Positions 47,616 to 60,265 of a stretch of DNA of 64,000 nucleotides are shown piece after piece. Source of the DNA: Phanerochaete sordida (Eukaryota > Basidiomycota > Agaricomycetes > Polyporales > Phanerochaetaceae); the NCBI GenBank assembly GCA_019973155.2, contig BPQB01000031.1, positions 186,001-250,000 on the forward strand, in the 5' to 3' direction. The notes beneath the pieces are model-generated. The model did no database searches. It saw only the letters and a program-made list of their open reading frames with translations, and had not been told where the DNA came from. Each line of letters opens with the position of its first letter. The stretch's first letter is position 1. A program made the translations under genes and the position numbers.

Positions 47616-50600
47616 ATGTGTGGTGGCGAGAACAACGCGCCTCAGGCCCAACACTACCTCAACGCACAGCTCGGTGCGCTGTACGAAAACGCCGTCGGAT
47701 GTGTCGAGCGGCATTCGAAGGGCATCCAGCCCGACGCTGACCACAGTACGTTTGACGCGTCCTATGCCTCCGTACCTGCTATTGACGCGTCACAGAGTAC
47801 TCCTTCTCTCTCGCCGAGTTCTACTATGGCAAGCACCGTCGTGGACAAGCCACCAAGGCGGACATGATGTTCTACGCGTCGTTCGGCAAGCCAAAACTGG
47901 AGTTCATCTGCAACCACGATGTTATCCTCCGCCTCACCCTCAAGGAGGGTCACTACAACACCGAGTTTGGGAAGGGCGGCGCGAACCCCGCCATCATGTA
48001 CGCGTCTCAGTCCTCCTCCGTGACGCGCGTCTGACGTGGCATCCAGCGAGAAGAACAAGTGCTTCAAGGACGCCGAGGTCTCTCTCCGCGTACCGTTCAC
48101 CATTGAGGCCTTCCCCGGCCAGGCCGTCGGCCTCGCTGGCAGCGACAATGTCATCTCCCTCGTCATTCTCAACCTTGCCAGTACGTGACCGACGCGTTTC
48201 ACATGTCTTTCAGTCCTAACCAGTGTCACAGAGGCACAACTTGTCCAGGTCAGCTCCGAGCTCGAGATGGGTCGTCAGGCTCTCGCGTTCTACCTCGCCG
48301 AGTACCTCGCGCTCCTCCAGAGCGCGGGCAGCCACGTCCTCTTCTCCCTGCCCGACTTCGACGACGACCGCCGCCGCCTCTTCATCGACTTCTCGTCATA
48401 CGCGCGCAGCCTCCTCGACGTCGACGAGATCTACGACATCTCCGTCGAGAAGATCAACACCTTCCTCTCCTCGTCGTGGTTGAAGGCGGCCATGCTCGCG
48501 GGCGGCAAGAACGGTCCCTCTGCGGATCGCGCCGCGCTCTCGCTCGCCGAGTACAAGAGCACTTGGTCCCTCGATGAGAGCAGCAACACCCACTTCCACG
48601 TCAAGCTCGGTGCGCCCCGCATCAAGGCCCTTTGCAACCAGGAAGTCGTCCTCTACTTCACTCTCGACGAGGTTCTCTTCTACGACTCGAAGAACTTCGA
48701 GGTGTACGTGCTGATCTCCAATACGTTCCCTCGATACGTCTGACCTCTTGCGTTGCAGTGCTGCAAAGCAGACCTACCAGAACTGGGAGCTCGCTCTCCT
48801 CATCAACGTCATCTACGAGAAGGAGGAAGAGGGCAAGGTCACTCGCTGCAAGCTCGACTTCAACTGTACGTCATATGCGGTCTTCGATCTGCTCCCTTGC
48901 TCACACGACGCGCACAGCTTGCCGCTTCATGCGTCAGCTTTGCCAGTGGCCTGGTTTCGATCAGACCAACGAGGAGGCCCTCCGCTTCGTCCAGAAGCTG
49001 GTCGACTTCTTCACTGGCGAGTACCTCGACGTCCTCGAGAACGCCCAGTACCACGTCGTCTACCACCACGATGAGCGCTGGCCCAAGCTTTCCGGTGTCC
49101 CGGAAGCCGAGCTTGAGGAGGACGAGGCCCACGATGACGTCGCCGACGTCGACGAGGACAGCGACTCTGAGGACGAGGACGAGGAGGATCTCGAGGAGGA
49201 GGTTGTGAAGGGCGACGTCTCCACCTACCAGGAGCTCGGCGCCGGCCACGCCACCACCGTTGAGGGCGCCGCCGCCGCCATCGCTGGCGCTGCTGCCGCA
49301 GGTGCCGCCGCTGGTGTTGCGGTCGCTGAGGGCTCCGAGCATGCCGCTGCTGCTGCGGGCACCGAGGCTGCCAAGGCGGCGCGCCGCGCTCTCGCGGGCA
49401 AGGCTGCTGCTCCTCGCGTCATCAAGCAGGGCACCGTCTCGAAGACCCCTGAGGGCAAGACCATCCTGACCAAGCACAACGGCACCGTCGTCGAGTACGT
49501 CTCGAAGGCGGCCGCCGTCAAGGAGCTCGTCGAGAAGTCGCACACCCACGGCTTCGACCACATCTCCGCCGTCTCGCAGGCATCCATCAACGCTTGGTTC
49601 AAGAGCCTCTGGTCCGTCTCGTCCACCAGCAAGAGCACCGTCGACTCGCTGCTCTACCGCTTCTCCTACGAGCAGTTCTTCTCCACCAAGTTCCAGGCGC
49701 CCACCGTTCGCCTCCTGAGCAACAACCGCGCTATCATCTGGCTCCACCTTCAGGATGGCTGGCTCAAGACTCTCAAGAACTGGATGCCCTGGAGCGACAG
49801 CGAGGCGTACAAGTTCGACAACTGGCGCCTCGCGTTCGAGGTCGAACTCAAGCTCGCCGACAGCGACAAGCTCGAGGGCGTCTCCACTGCCTGGAACGCC
49901 AAGCTCGAGGACTCCTTCGTCTACAAGCAGCACGGCAAGAAGGACGACCGTGTGCTCAAGCACATCTACCTCGACTTCAAGAGTGAGTCACATGTATCTT
50001 CTTTTGTTCGAGCTATATGCTGACGTTCGTCTAGCTGCTGAGTTCATCCACGACCTCTCGAGCTTCGACGGTCTCTTCAACAGCACCGAGAAGCGCCCCA
50101 TCGAGAAGGTCCAGGCCCTCGTCACCTACCTCCGCGAGTACTACTTCACCCAGATCATCTCCACCGGCACCCACGTCCTCTACACCCTCCCCGTCTTCAA
50201 GGCCGGCGCGTGCCTGCCCTCCGCGAACGCCCTCACCGACGTTACCTTCCAGATCTACTCCAAGATCACCTACGACCGCCGCAACTGGGCTGCGATGGCC
50301 AAGGAGGGCGAGCCGGCGCTGCTCATCCTCGGCATGACGCAGTTCCGCAAGTTGCCGTGCACCAAGATCGAGTGGTCCGGCAACTGGATCGCGAACAGCA
50401 CTCGCAGCGTCTCGTACGGTACCGTCTGCCTGAGCAAGAAGGTCTTCCTCGAGGAGCGCCTCCTCGGCCTCCTGGCGAAGATCAACGGCGTCACCACCGT
50501 GTCGAGCCAGCCCTTCCGCCTCGAGTGCAAGGGCGCCTGGAAGCTCCAGCTCACCACCTGGGCCGCCAACGAGGACCGCAAGAAGTGCATCTGCAACTGG

Positions 50601-51653
50601 AAGTTCGACGGCGAGTGCAACGGCGTCCTCAAGTACAAGTGGGTCCACCGCGATGGCTGGAAGTACGAGCACGAGGGTACCACCGACATCACCAACGGCA
50701 CCTACTGGGTTGACTGTACGTCGCTGCTGCTCACTTGCATCGCTCGGGCATAGTAACTGACGATGTCCTAGGCCACACTCTCAACTACCTTGAGATCCCG
50801 ACGACCTTCAAGAACGGCCAGCTCGAGATCAAGCTGCGCGGCGATGTCAAGGTCAGCCTCGGTGTCGACGGCGGTGCCCAGAAGTGGAGGTGCGTCTGCT
50901 CGTTGGCTTCTCATGTTATCTGATTCTCATTCCCGCTGTAGCACCAAATCCGCTGCGAGCTGGAAGACTTCCATCTACATCGGCTCGAGCGAGGAGGGCC
51001 TCAAGGTCAGCGTCTGCGCGCCGCCCGTCCCCGTCTACGAGAAGGCTTGCACCGAAGGCAAGCCTCTGGACGGCTTCTGGAACGACCCCGAGGCGCTCCT
51101 CCGCGCGAACCTCCCCCAGACCGTCGACCTCACCGAGGTCCTCAACCTGTTCAAGAACTTCGAGGGCACCTACTCGGGCATCTTCCCCGGTACCTCCGCC
51201 TTCACGCTCGCGAACCCCGTCTTCAACAAAAACGGCGACGTCATCTTCGAGCTGCGCCCGCACACGCAGATCAGCGCGTCCGCGCCGGTCGTGACCAAGG
51301 CCGTCGCGCGCGCGACGAGCGCGACGACGCGCGACCACCGCACGTACGCGGCGGCGGTCCGCCCGCGCGTCTCCGAGCACCGCAGCCTCTCGCGTACGTC
51401 CCCGTCCCTGCCCGCCCTGATCGCCGCGGTACTCATCGTGCTTGTGTTTGCAGTCCTCCAGCGCGTGAAGAACAAGCTCACTGGCGACCACGACGACGAG
51501 AAGCACGCGCACGGCGCGAAGCCCGCGAACGGCACCGCGTCGCCCGTCGCCACGTCCGTGCCCGCGACGCCCGCGACCGAGTCCCCTGCGCCCCTCCCTG
51601 CGCCTCCTGCGGCCAAGGCCGGCAAGAAGGATGCGAAGCCTGAGAAGGCTTAA
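47616..51653 (+). CDS. Large protein of intron-bounded internal repeats, function unknown
   Basis: Ten exons: 47616-47745, 47796-47997, 48047-48180, 48232-48703, 48759-48865, 48918-49982, 50035-50715, 50772-50889, 50942-51393, 51454-51653. The sum is 3561 nt, 1186 residues. I do not recognise the family. It contains recurring units. A helical piece is seen as FYLAEYLALLQSAGSHVLFS (about residue 180), FFTGEYLDVLENAQYHVVYHH (about 385) and YLREYYFTQIISTGTHVLY (about 740). It is followed by a beta-like piece around LGAPRIKALCNQEVVLYFTL and FQAPTVRLLSNNRAIIWLHL, then NW.LAF. Units end in LDFN or LDFK at phase-1 introns. An acidic tract and an Ala-rich tract (about 410-480) interrupt the third unit. 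The C-terminus is a Pro/Ala/Lys-rich tail. There is no signal peptide and no obvious membrane helix. Strong C/G-ending codon bias suggests high expression. Confidence 0.85.
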
Positions 51654-52593
51654 ACTCGTCTTGCTTCTCGTCGCGCCGCACCCCGACGCCCGTGCCGAGC
51701 TCATCATGTTCCTTTGTTTCTGGCTTGTAGAATATTGTACCCGCGTGCACAGACGGCTGTAACTACCTTACCACACTTGTACTTTCCTGCAATTTATTCT
51801 TTCGGACTCTTGCACGTCTTGTGGTGTGTTGCATGTATGGCGTTCGCAGACGTTTCACGGTCGGGCGCACTCACTCGCTAAACATTGACACGCACAGCAG
51901 AGCCTACGCCTCCCCGCGGGGCCGCCATCAACGCGCCGAGCCCTCACAAGCGTGAAACGAGGACAGAAGGCGGTGCCTGCGGCATTTTGGAGCCGCACTG
52001 CGCAGCGAGTGGGTCTCAGATCGCGCATGGCAACGCCGGCGGAGGCATCAGAAGCACGTCGTGGCGCAGGCCGCAGGCACCGAGGACCGCGTCGCGCGCG
52101 TGAACGGTTCTCGCAGCGTCCGACGTCTGTCGGGGCGATCGGGGTGCGCGCGCGTGCCGACGGGCTGTGTTGCGGGCGCAAGGGCGGGCCCGGGATCTTG
52201 GTCGCCATGTTCATGTATCTCGTACGCTATCTGAGCATGACTGCATGATGGCGACTGTGCTCTTTTGTGAGGTGTATCGCAGGCAATGTATCGATCGGAG
52301 AACTTGACAAGGGAAAATAAACTTGAGAGCGTTGCAGCAATTAGCCAGCTATAGGCTACCAACCGCGGAATGGGCTACATGAGACTTGGAGGATCCAGGG
52401 GAAGGTCAGGATTAGCCCAAAGGAGCAGGCAGACGAATTACGTAAGGCACGCGACGCGTCGGCGTGACGCGCTGTTGCGCACGCGTCACGGTCGCGCCCC
52501 TCCCGCCAGCGCGCCACCACCGTCGTAGGGACAATGGTGACGTGGAGGTCCAGAAAGTGGAGCTTTACGTCATTGAGCAGACCCTTCCCCCGA

Positions 52594-52607
52594 CGGTATA
52601 TATACCG
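52594..52607. promoter_or_regulatory. Palindromic TATA element without evident gene
   Basis: CGGTATATATACCG is a perfect palindrome. It lies downstream of TTACGTCATTGAG (an ATF/CRE-like core) and upstream of a C/T-rich leader-like stretch (52620-52700). No coding frame with support follows within 500 bp on the plus strand. Confidence 0.4.
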
Positions 52608-55600
52608 ACGCCCCCGACCTTGCGCTCCCGCCCCCCCCCTTTCTTCCTCTCCCCCATCTTCCTTCGGGCGCGGTTCGAGCCCCTCCGCGGCTCCGCCCTT
52701 CTAGTCTCCCTGTTTCGGCCACACCATCACGTATCATCGAAGATTACTAGGTGTCTGAACTCAAGTACATGAAGTAATAAACGTCCGAAAGCTCATTTCT
52801 GGCCTGAACATCGCGCACAACGGTCGTGCCCTGGTCGCAGAAGTTGTAGAAGCACAGAGATGCTACTTTGATGCATTAAGGACGTGCAATATACGGGAAG
52901 TCGTGTGAGTACATGCGCATCTTGCAGTGAGAGCTTGGAAGAACTCTAAGGGCCTGATGGGCATGCGCGCGACAGTAGTACTTCGCTCGTAGAAGTCGTA
53001 GAAGCGCGACGACGATGTACCAAGTCCTTTTCAAGATGAAGCCTCTCTCTCGTGCTCAGACAGTACTCTGGGAAGAAGCGTCGGAAGAATCAACCATGAT
53101 ACATTGCGCGCTGATCCAAACTAGGCAGTGTACTCACCAAACGCAGGAAACTACAACAGTCACCCAGCGGCACAGAAGCTCCGCGGCGAGATCCCTGTCG
53201 CGCTGCATATACGCACATCAGCAAACCCACATCGACCTACGCGATGGGAAGGCGCGGACGACATACCCACACTAGTGCCGGGCCCGGAGTCGGTGCTCGC
53301 GACATACCGTGCACTGCATGCACGAAACACGGACGCGTCCCACACGCGGCGCTCCAGCAGACACGGACGCGCCCTCCGCTGCCCGTGTCATGGCAACGTC
53401 TCCTCATGGTGCGTGACAGGGAACTCTAATCTAGTTCCCGCTTCGGCACGGGCGAGACGCGAGGCGCGTCAAGGACGCGTTGTCGAGATGCTCGAGGCGC
53501 GCGAACACCGAGAGCGCATCCCAACGAGAAGCCGCCGCTTCTGTTCGGCTCACGCGCAACGGCGCGCACGCGGGGCCAGGTGGCGGACGGGCGTGTCGCG
53601 GCAGCTCGTGGGCCCGCGGGCGGCTGGCGGACGCGTTTGGAAATGCGGAGGCGACGTCGGGCACCGAGGACACGACTTTCCACGCGCCACTGTCAGATTG
53701 CCGCCATGCGAAGCCGGGGGACCTGCGCCTGGCAGGTCGCCGTGGGAGCGCGTCGAGGCGTTCTCGGACGGGCACTGCTCGCTGATGGGGGCGCATCAGA
53801 CAAAATGGGGCGACAGTGCGGCAGGGGCGGACTCACATCCTGCGATGGCACCATGTTGGGCGACCCGCGGCCATCTATCACGCGAAGTCGAAGCACCGTG
53901 GGCGATATACACGCCGCGATGGCCAGCGCGGGAGCGCCTTTGCTGTTGACAAACCGAGGATCCCCACTGCGATGTCCTCCGCCGCTGTCCTGCCGTCCTG
54001 CCTGCGGGGAAGTCGAAGACGAGGCGCGCTGCGGCGCGCCGGGCCTCGCTGCCGGAGCCTCCTGGATTGGGGAGCGAGAACGCCTCTCCCGCCGCAGCTG
54101 AACAGAGCGCGTCCATTTTGGCATGGGGCGGCGCGGGACGCGAGATTCGCGCGCGGCGACCCTGCGCGTGGGTCGTGCACCCGGGGCAGGTGTGCCGGTC
54201 TGCCTGAGGCCCGTGTATCCTGTGGCGGCAGACGGCAGCGAACTCGCAGGGCTGATGTCCAGCAGGCCAGGAGCCAGCGAGCATCAGGCGCGAGTCAGCA
54301 CACGCGCGTCAGCCGACGCCACGCCGCGAGGGTGCGAGACATTCGGAGCGGGCGTGCGGGAGGTGCGACGTTCGAGAAATGCAGCGGGGACGCTGCAAGC
54401 TCCGGGGTGTGCTAGCACGCGCGAGCAGCCGCACCAGGGCGCGCAGGCCCCAGCACGCTGATGGACGCGAGGCTTGGGCAAGGCACGACGCTAGCGGGCT
54501 GCAATCTATCACCACGTCGTCATCGATCCCGGCGCAGCGCATCGCGCGCGACGAGGGCTCGAGCACCGGCGGCGGGCACCGGTGCGAGGGGCGTGACGGC
54601 GGTGGGCTCCCCGACGTGCGGCCGGCGAAACCTGTCGAGGGCGGCGCATGGCTGAAGACACGGAGGGCGGGGCAGGCCATCAGCGCGGGACGGGACCATC
54701 GGGACGCCTCCGGGTCGCGCAGCTGCCTCCGCGCGTGTGCTCCTGCCGGCGGCGATGGCACGTCTTCGTGGCACGGTTGTTCGCCATCGGCGGCGGCGGA
54801 TTCGCGCAGCATCGCGATGTGCACGACCAGCTTCGAGTGATACATGCAAGTTAGCAAGGACGCGCCGTGCGGCCCTGCATCCGCTGCGTTGCTGTCGTGA
54901 CGCAGCCCTGGGCGGTGCGCTGCAGCACTCGCGGCGGGACAGGTGTTCGTCCGGGGCCCGATCCGGCGTCGGGATGTTCGAGGACGACCCTGATGCCCCC
55001 GCGAGCCTCGTGTCTCGACGACGGAAGCATTCGAGGGCGCTGCGCACGCGCTAGGCCCGGAGCGGAAACGCGCGGGCGAAAACACGGGGCTCTGAGACAG
55101 TGCTGCCGGCGCGGGCACCGCAGCGGTTTGGCGCGTCCGTGGTCTGCGGAGGCGTTGCCAGTGCCTGCGATGCATGCGCTGCGGGACGGCCGCAATAGCC
55201 TCGGTGGCGGACTGTCGCGCGGCCGTAGCTCGACATGTTGCACGCAGCGGCGCAGTGCTGGGATGATGCGCTGGAGCGATCTGCGGGAGGCGCGCGGGAT
55301 GGAGGGATACCGGGATGGCGGCGTGACGTCTTGTCGCGCTGCAACAGCAGGCGCGGCCTCGTGACCGCGGCGCATGTCGCAGGCCGCAGCGTGCGTGTCA
55401 CGCAAGGTTGAGTTTGCGGTGCCACCGTCAGCCGTGCCACTAGTGCGGACGGTCAGGTCCAGGAACCGAAAGCTTGCCTGTTGTACAGTTCAGATGCCCG
55501 CTGGCCACCGCTGCGGTAGCGTTTGCGCGCAGGATGCTCCGCCAGGGAATGTTGAGAGGCGAGGCGGCGACAGCGGGTCACCAGCGGAAGGAGTCAGCTG

Positions 55601-56234
55601 GCTCCAGTCGGCAGATGGTGGCGAACGGCGCGCTGGCTCTTCACATAATGTGTGACGTAGCGCGGCCATTTACCACGCTCTCGGAGCGCGATGTGGAGAG
55701 TGCTGAGTTCGAAGGCGAACCGGGGGTGCGCGCCGGACACGCTATCGGCCAATTGTGGCAAAATTACTGGGGAATAACCCTCTCTGATGCGCCGCCGTCG
55801 CGCTCAGGCCCGACTGCTCGCAGGGTGCCCGCCCAAGATACATGATGAGGAGCTGCCGTGGGACGTCGCCGCGGGGGGCGATCTCGTCGCGAGCCGCACC
55901 GGCGAGCAGACAAGGAGGCTATTGTACGCGGCGACAAAAACGTGGGGATGGTCGCCACCGCGAGGCGGCAACGCCAACCGGTTTCGTGACGAGGCCGTGA
56001 CAGGCGGGGACGTGACCCGGCGGGCGGGCGTCGGCGCGGCGACGCTGATTGGCCCGCACCGTGACAGGCCTTGCCCGTCCGCTGCCATAAATGGCTAATT
56101 AATCGTGTCTTCGATCGGATCTGCCGATGTGGCAGGGCATCCTCGGCGTCTCCACCGCTTCTGCCTCCGTTCCACAGCGCCGGTCCCAGCCCGAAGCGCC
56201 CGCACGTTGGACAGCTCGCCGGGGCGCGCAAATG

Positions 56235-56240
56235 TATAAA
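56235..56240 (+). promoter_or_regulatory. TATA box of Ser-rich gene
   Basis: TATAAA about 100 bp upstream of the ATG at 56337. Confidence 0.6.
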
Positions 56241-56336
56241 ACCGACCTCCCCTCGAGGAACGTCCACCCCGCCCCCGCCCCCTGTGCTCGACGTCGCCCA
56301 CGCTCTCGTCGTCGGACACTCCGTTCTCCATCCACG

Positions 56337-57775
56337 ATGTTCGCGCAGTACTCCCCCCTGTTCACCTCCGGTCTCCGGCTCTCGGACAGCTCACCCTCCT
56401 CATCGCGCGCTCCGTCACCCAAGCGTCGCGGCTGCAAGTCTAGGAAGCAGCACCACGACTCACTCCCGGTCACCATCCGCAGCGCGTCTCTCAGCCTCTT
56501 CGACGGTGTACCTTCCGACAACGCCAGCAACGCGCTCTTCCTCACCCTGAAGCCCAGCCGCCGCGACATCGCAGAGGGACGCTCCTTCCTCTCGCTCGAC
56601 CTCGCCGAGAGCCATCGCTCGCTCAGCCTTCGCCGCAAGGACACCGTGACCTCGCACGCCGGAAGGTCGGCCCCGACGTCCCCTGTCATGGCCATCCCCA
56701 CATTGCCGTGAGTATCCCGCGCTATGACGCCTATTGTCTCGGCTTCCATCTGCACACCCATTCTGCCCCGCCCTGTGCTTCTCGCTCTGCTTGCGGCGAA
56801 GCTGCGGCAAACCCTTTGCTTGCTTCTTCGTGACGGTGTTCTGATATCTTTCTCCGTCACAGACCGCGTCCATCGTACGCCTCCTTCCATGTGCCCTCGT
56901 CTGCGCCCGCGGCAGTCGTCCCACCGTACGTCGTTTCCCCTTTCGTGCGGAACCACGCAAGGCTAACCCTGCACGTCAGACGACGCTCCTCGCCGATCCT
57001 CCGCCGTGGCTCCCGCGAGACACTGAGCCTGCCCTCTCCGAAGCCTGCGCCCTCGACCACCCTGCCCGAAGTCCCCATCGCACGGCACCGCCGCCGGCCG
57101 TCCAACCTCACGCTCACCTTCTCCGCGTGCTTCCCCGAGGCCGCCGCATGCGTGTCGGCCCCAGCCTACCATCGTGCGACGCACTCCGAGCCCGCCATCC
57201 TCTCGCCGCCGCTCCGCTCCTCGCCGATCCTCTCGCCCGGAGAAGGCCGCTCGTACTGGGCGTTCTCGCCCACGCTCTCGACGCCGTCGACGCCCCCGCT
57301 GACGAACGACTCCGGCCTCGAGTTCGCCATGGGACCGGCGTACACGCACAAGGTCTCGCCTTCGTTCCGCTCGGTCGCGTCCATCAACACCCGCCAGCGC
57401 AACCGGTCGGCTGCCCTCGCTGCTCTCGAGGGCCGCTCGCCCGGTCGCCGCCGCCCGTCCATCAAGCGTCCGCGCAACTTCATGAGCATGAGCGACGACG
57501 AGGACGATGAGGACGAGAGCATGCAGGTCGAGAAGGAGCTGCTGAGCGTCCTTGCCGAGGAGGAGGACGTCGTCATCCCCAAGTCCGTGCGCGCATCGGT
57601 GCAGTCGCTACAGAAGGACGCCAGCCGACGCAGCAGCAAGACTTCCTCCGAGACGAAACGCAGCCGCCGTAGCACCCTCGACTCGCTGCTCTCGCCGCTC
57701 ACCAACTTCATCGACCTCCGCGACGACGACAACTCGACGCGCAGCTGGCGGAGCTTCGTCGAGTTCCCCGCGTAG
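56337..57775 (+). CDS. Ser/Pro/Arg-rich low-complexity protein, function unknown
   Basis: Exon 1 is 56337-56707. The intron 56708-56862 (155 nt) is long for this window. The rest runs 56863-57775, giving 427 residues. A further stretch 56926-56979 has a GTACGT donor, a GCTAAC branch-like site and a CAG acceptor, is 54 nt and stays in frame. It is either retained (427 residues) or spliced (409 residues). The protein is Ser/Pro/Arg-rich with many SP and RRxS sites, suggesting phosphorylation. It has an acidic patch SDDEDDEDESMQVEKE and ends in STRSWRSFVEFPA. There is no signal peptide, membrane helix or known domain. It is probably a cytosolic or nuclear disordered regulator; that is inference. 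Antisense frames over the whole gene are shadows of its GC content. Confidence 0.75.
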
Positions 57776-58274
57776 TCGGTCCGCAACCACCACCCCCTTA
57801 TTTATTCGGCGCCGCCGCCCTTTCTTGCCGACCGTTACGCGTAGAGCAAGTTTAAAAGCCATCCCGATGTTACGCTCCCTTCGCCCGTATGCTACATGCC
57901 GCCTGCTCTCTAGTCTCCCTTGCACTTGTACTACACCCCGCACATCATCACTCACGGACCTTTCTTCTGTACCACCACATGTTCTGTACCATACCCCGCC
58001 CGTTCGTTGCTCCCCCGCCCGCTGCCTGGTCGCACGTTAAACCCCGTATATACCGCCGCTCTCTGCCTAACAAGCCTGCCCGCGCGCGCACACAGCCGTG
58101 CTGCGGGCATAATACATGACATGATATTGACCCATGCACGTTCACTGCCGGCGTTCGTCGCGAGAGGACCGCCCTGTCGTTGACGCGACCGGCGCGAGCT
58201 GTTATATCAAGGGTGAGCACCGCGACCAGGGCCATGACCGCGGTGGAAGGCGATGAGGCTATCAAGGCATCTGG

Positions 58275-58645
58275 GCGAGCATGAGAGTAATCATACACGC
58301 GATCGCGGCGTGACCGCCCTGGATTTGCCTGTGGGAGTGGGGGCGGTGGCGTAGCTGCGGTGACGTGCCACAGCCCGCCACAGCTCGTTATCATGACAGT
58401 TCGTTGGATCTATACCTGTTTCTCATCGATGGAACTACACAGGGGAGCCCTCTGGTCGCAGGTGAGTTTCTTGCGTCCCGTGTTCTGTTCGTACGCGACA
58501 CAAACGCGCCGCGAGCATCGTGTGATACGTGATATGCACGACGTGCCGCGCGGCCACCCTGGATTTGCCTGTGAGTGCGGTGGCGATGGCATGGTTCTGG
58601 CGACAAGCGTCATAGCCACGGCCCGCCTCTGTTCGCTATCATTTG
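58275..58645. repeat. Imperfect direct repeat, unit about 130 bp, offset about 240 bp
   Basis: CCCTGGATTTGCCTGTG occurs at about 58317 and again exactly 240 bp later. Flanking words also recur in order: GCGAGCAT upstream at 58275 and 58511, and CCCGCC...TATCAT downstream. The copies differ by substitutions and small indels. No coding potential was recognised. Confidence 0.55.
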
Positions 58646-60265
58646 GATGCGAGGCTGCATCCCTGACATGATTTTGTTGAGAGTTATCCCGTGCTCGCAA
58701 AGATGTCATACTGGGGCAAGGTTCGCTCGTTGATTGACAAAACCTTCGCTCTCCCACGTACAGTACCCCAGAGTGCCAGTGCAGTCAAGTCCCTCACAGA
58801 TGTCAGCAGGCCTCGGCCCGTGCCAAGGAGAAAGTACAGAACCGCCCCTCGGGCGCGGTACCCAGACGCCAACACCAGGATTCTCATGCACCGCACAGAT
58901 AGCCAGCGGAGCACCGCCGACGCGCCGCGTACGGCCTCCCCACAGCCGTGACCGCGCCAGCCCAGCGCCGGGCGCGCGCGCAGCCCGTGCAATGCTTCGC
59001 GGGGCCTCCGACGCGATGCGGACCAGCACGTCGCGAAGCCGTGGGTTGGGGGCGTGCGTGATGCGTGCGGCCCTGCGGCATCACGCCACGATGCTGCGTC
59101 GTCGTGTCGACGCGATGGCCCAGGGTCGCTAGTGTGTGCGTGATCGTCGCGTTCTCCACCCTCGCGATGTTGAGATACCGAAGTCTGGGGGCGGGTGCGA
59201 GCGGGCAGGCTGGGGCTCGGCTAGCTCGGGGGCTCGAACTTGCGACCGCCGACGCCGTCTGGACTTCGACTTCAGGGTTCTGCGCGGCGTTCCAGGCATC
59301 ATGAATGGTAGCATGCATGGTGCGTCTGCGTGTGAACATCGGACGATGCCTCCCACCGTTGTTTGCGCTGGCGGTCGCGGTTAAGCGATGGGATCGCGTG
59401 CGCGGTCCAGGCCGTGCGCCGCGCGCCAGGGATGTTTTCTGTCCTTCCCACAGTGGCGGTGCTGGATGGGTGGGAAGATACGTACACAGTCACACATTGT
59501 GCATTCGCGGAGACCAACGAGTCGGGGACGGAGGTCCGCGTGAAGAGTGGGCTCGTAGTCGCAAAGCAGGCCGGTGTTTGCGCTTTGCTCAGTCGGCGGT
59601 GAGGGGTGTCTAGGGTCTTCACGTGGTGATCGGGGACGAACCCAGCGCTGGCGACGCGTCCCGTCGCGTCCCCCTCTTCGAACTGCACGCCGACCGTGCC
59701 TTTCACGTCATCCTCCATTTGAGCCCAGCGACAGCATGCGTATAGAAAGCTGTGATGCGCCGATTCTGTAGCTTCATGGTAGTGTCTCAAGATATGAGGT
59801 GCGTATCGGGTTGTTCGCCGGTTCCTGTCAAGCTGATAACCGTATGTCGAAGCCATATTGTGCCGCTGGCTATTGTAGCCAAGCTTGTACACTACGCCCC
59901 CTAATCACTAAACGTATGCGTCGAGCTCTAGGGTGAACAGCCTAGCCCGTAGGCCCTCGCCAGGCTCTGCATCTGAGTGCATTTCCATCCGCATTCGGTT
60001 CCTTAGGATTGGGTACTTCCGATATTAAGTTGTGGAGGCAAATGCCCGAACACATCGGCCGCGCCCATCCGTCTTTCTGCTCCAACGCTAGGGGCGTAGA
60101 AGACCAAGGCCCAGATAACATGAGTTCGCGTGGTTAAGTGCTATCTGCTTGCGTGTAGCTGCCAGGGTCAGCTTGCCCGTTCACTGTCCGCTTACTCACA
60201 CTTTACATGCTCATTTCGCATTGCTTCTGCTCGCTTTGCGCCAGTGCAATGCAGCCTTTCGCTGC

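Larger units (their letters stand above)
51654..56336. other. Long intergenic stretch with GC-rich island and orphan promoter-like site
   Basis: About 4.7 kb without a supported gene. 53430-55400 is extremely GC/CpG-rich with open frames in every phase. 52560-52740 looks like a TATA-containing promoter without a gene after it. The last 250 bp form the promoter of the gene at 56337. Confidence 0.5.

Noticed and set aside
48860..49963. 367-codon open frame on the minus strand
   Set aside because: Antisense to exons 5-6 of the repeat protein, whose ten exons fit phase perfectly; the composition is Val/Leu/Glu-rich mirror sequence.
53128..55405. Many overlapping long frames on both strands
   Set aside because: All lie in CpG-rich DNA; open in five or six frames at once, Arg/Ala/Pro-rich, no conserved motif or splice signals.
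59215..59250. GGGGGCTCGAAC word resembling a tRNA T-arm
   Set aside because: Stem complementarity fails and no cloverleaf can be drawn.
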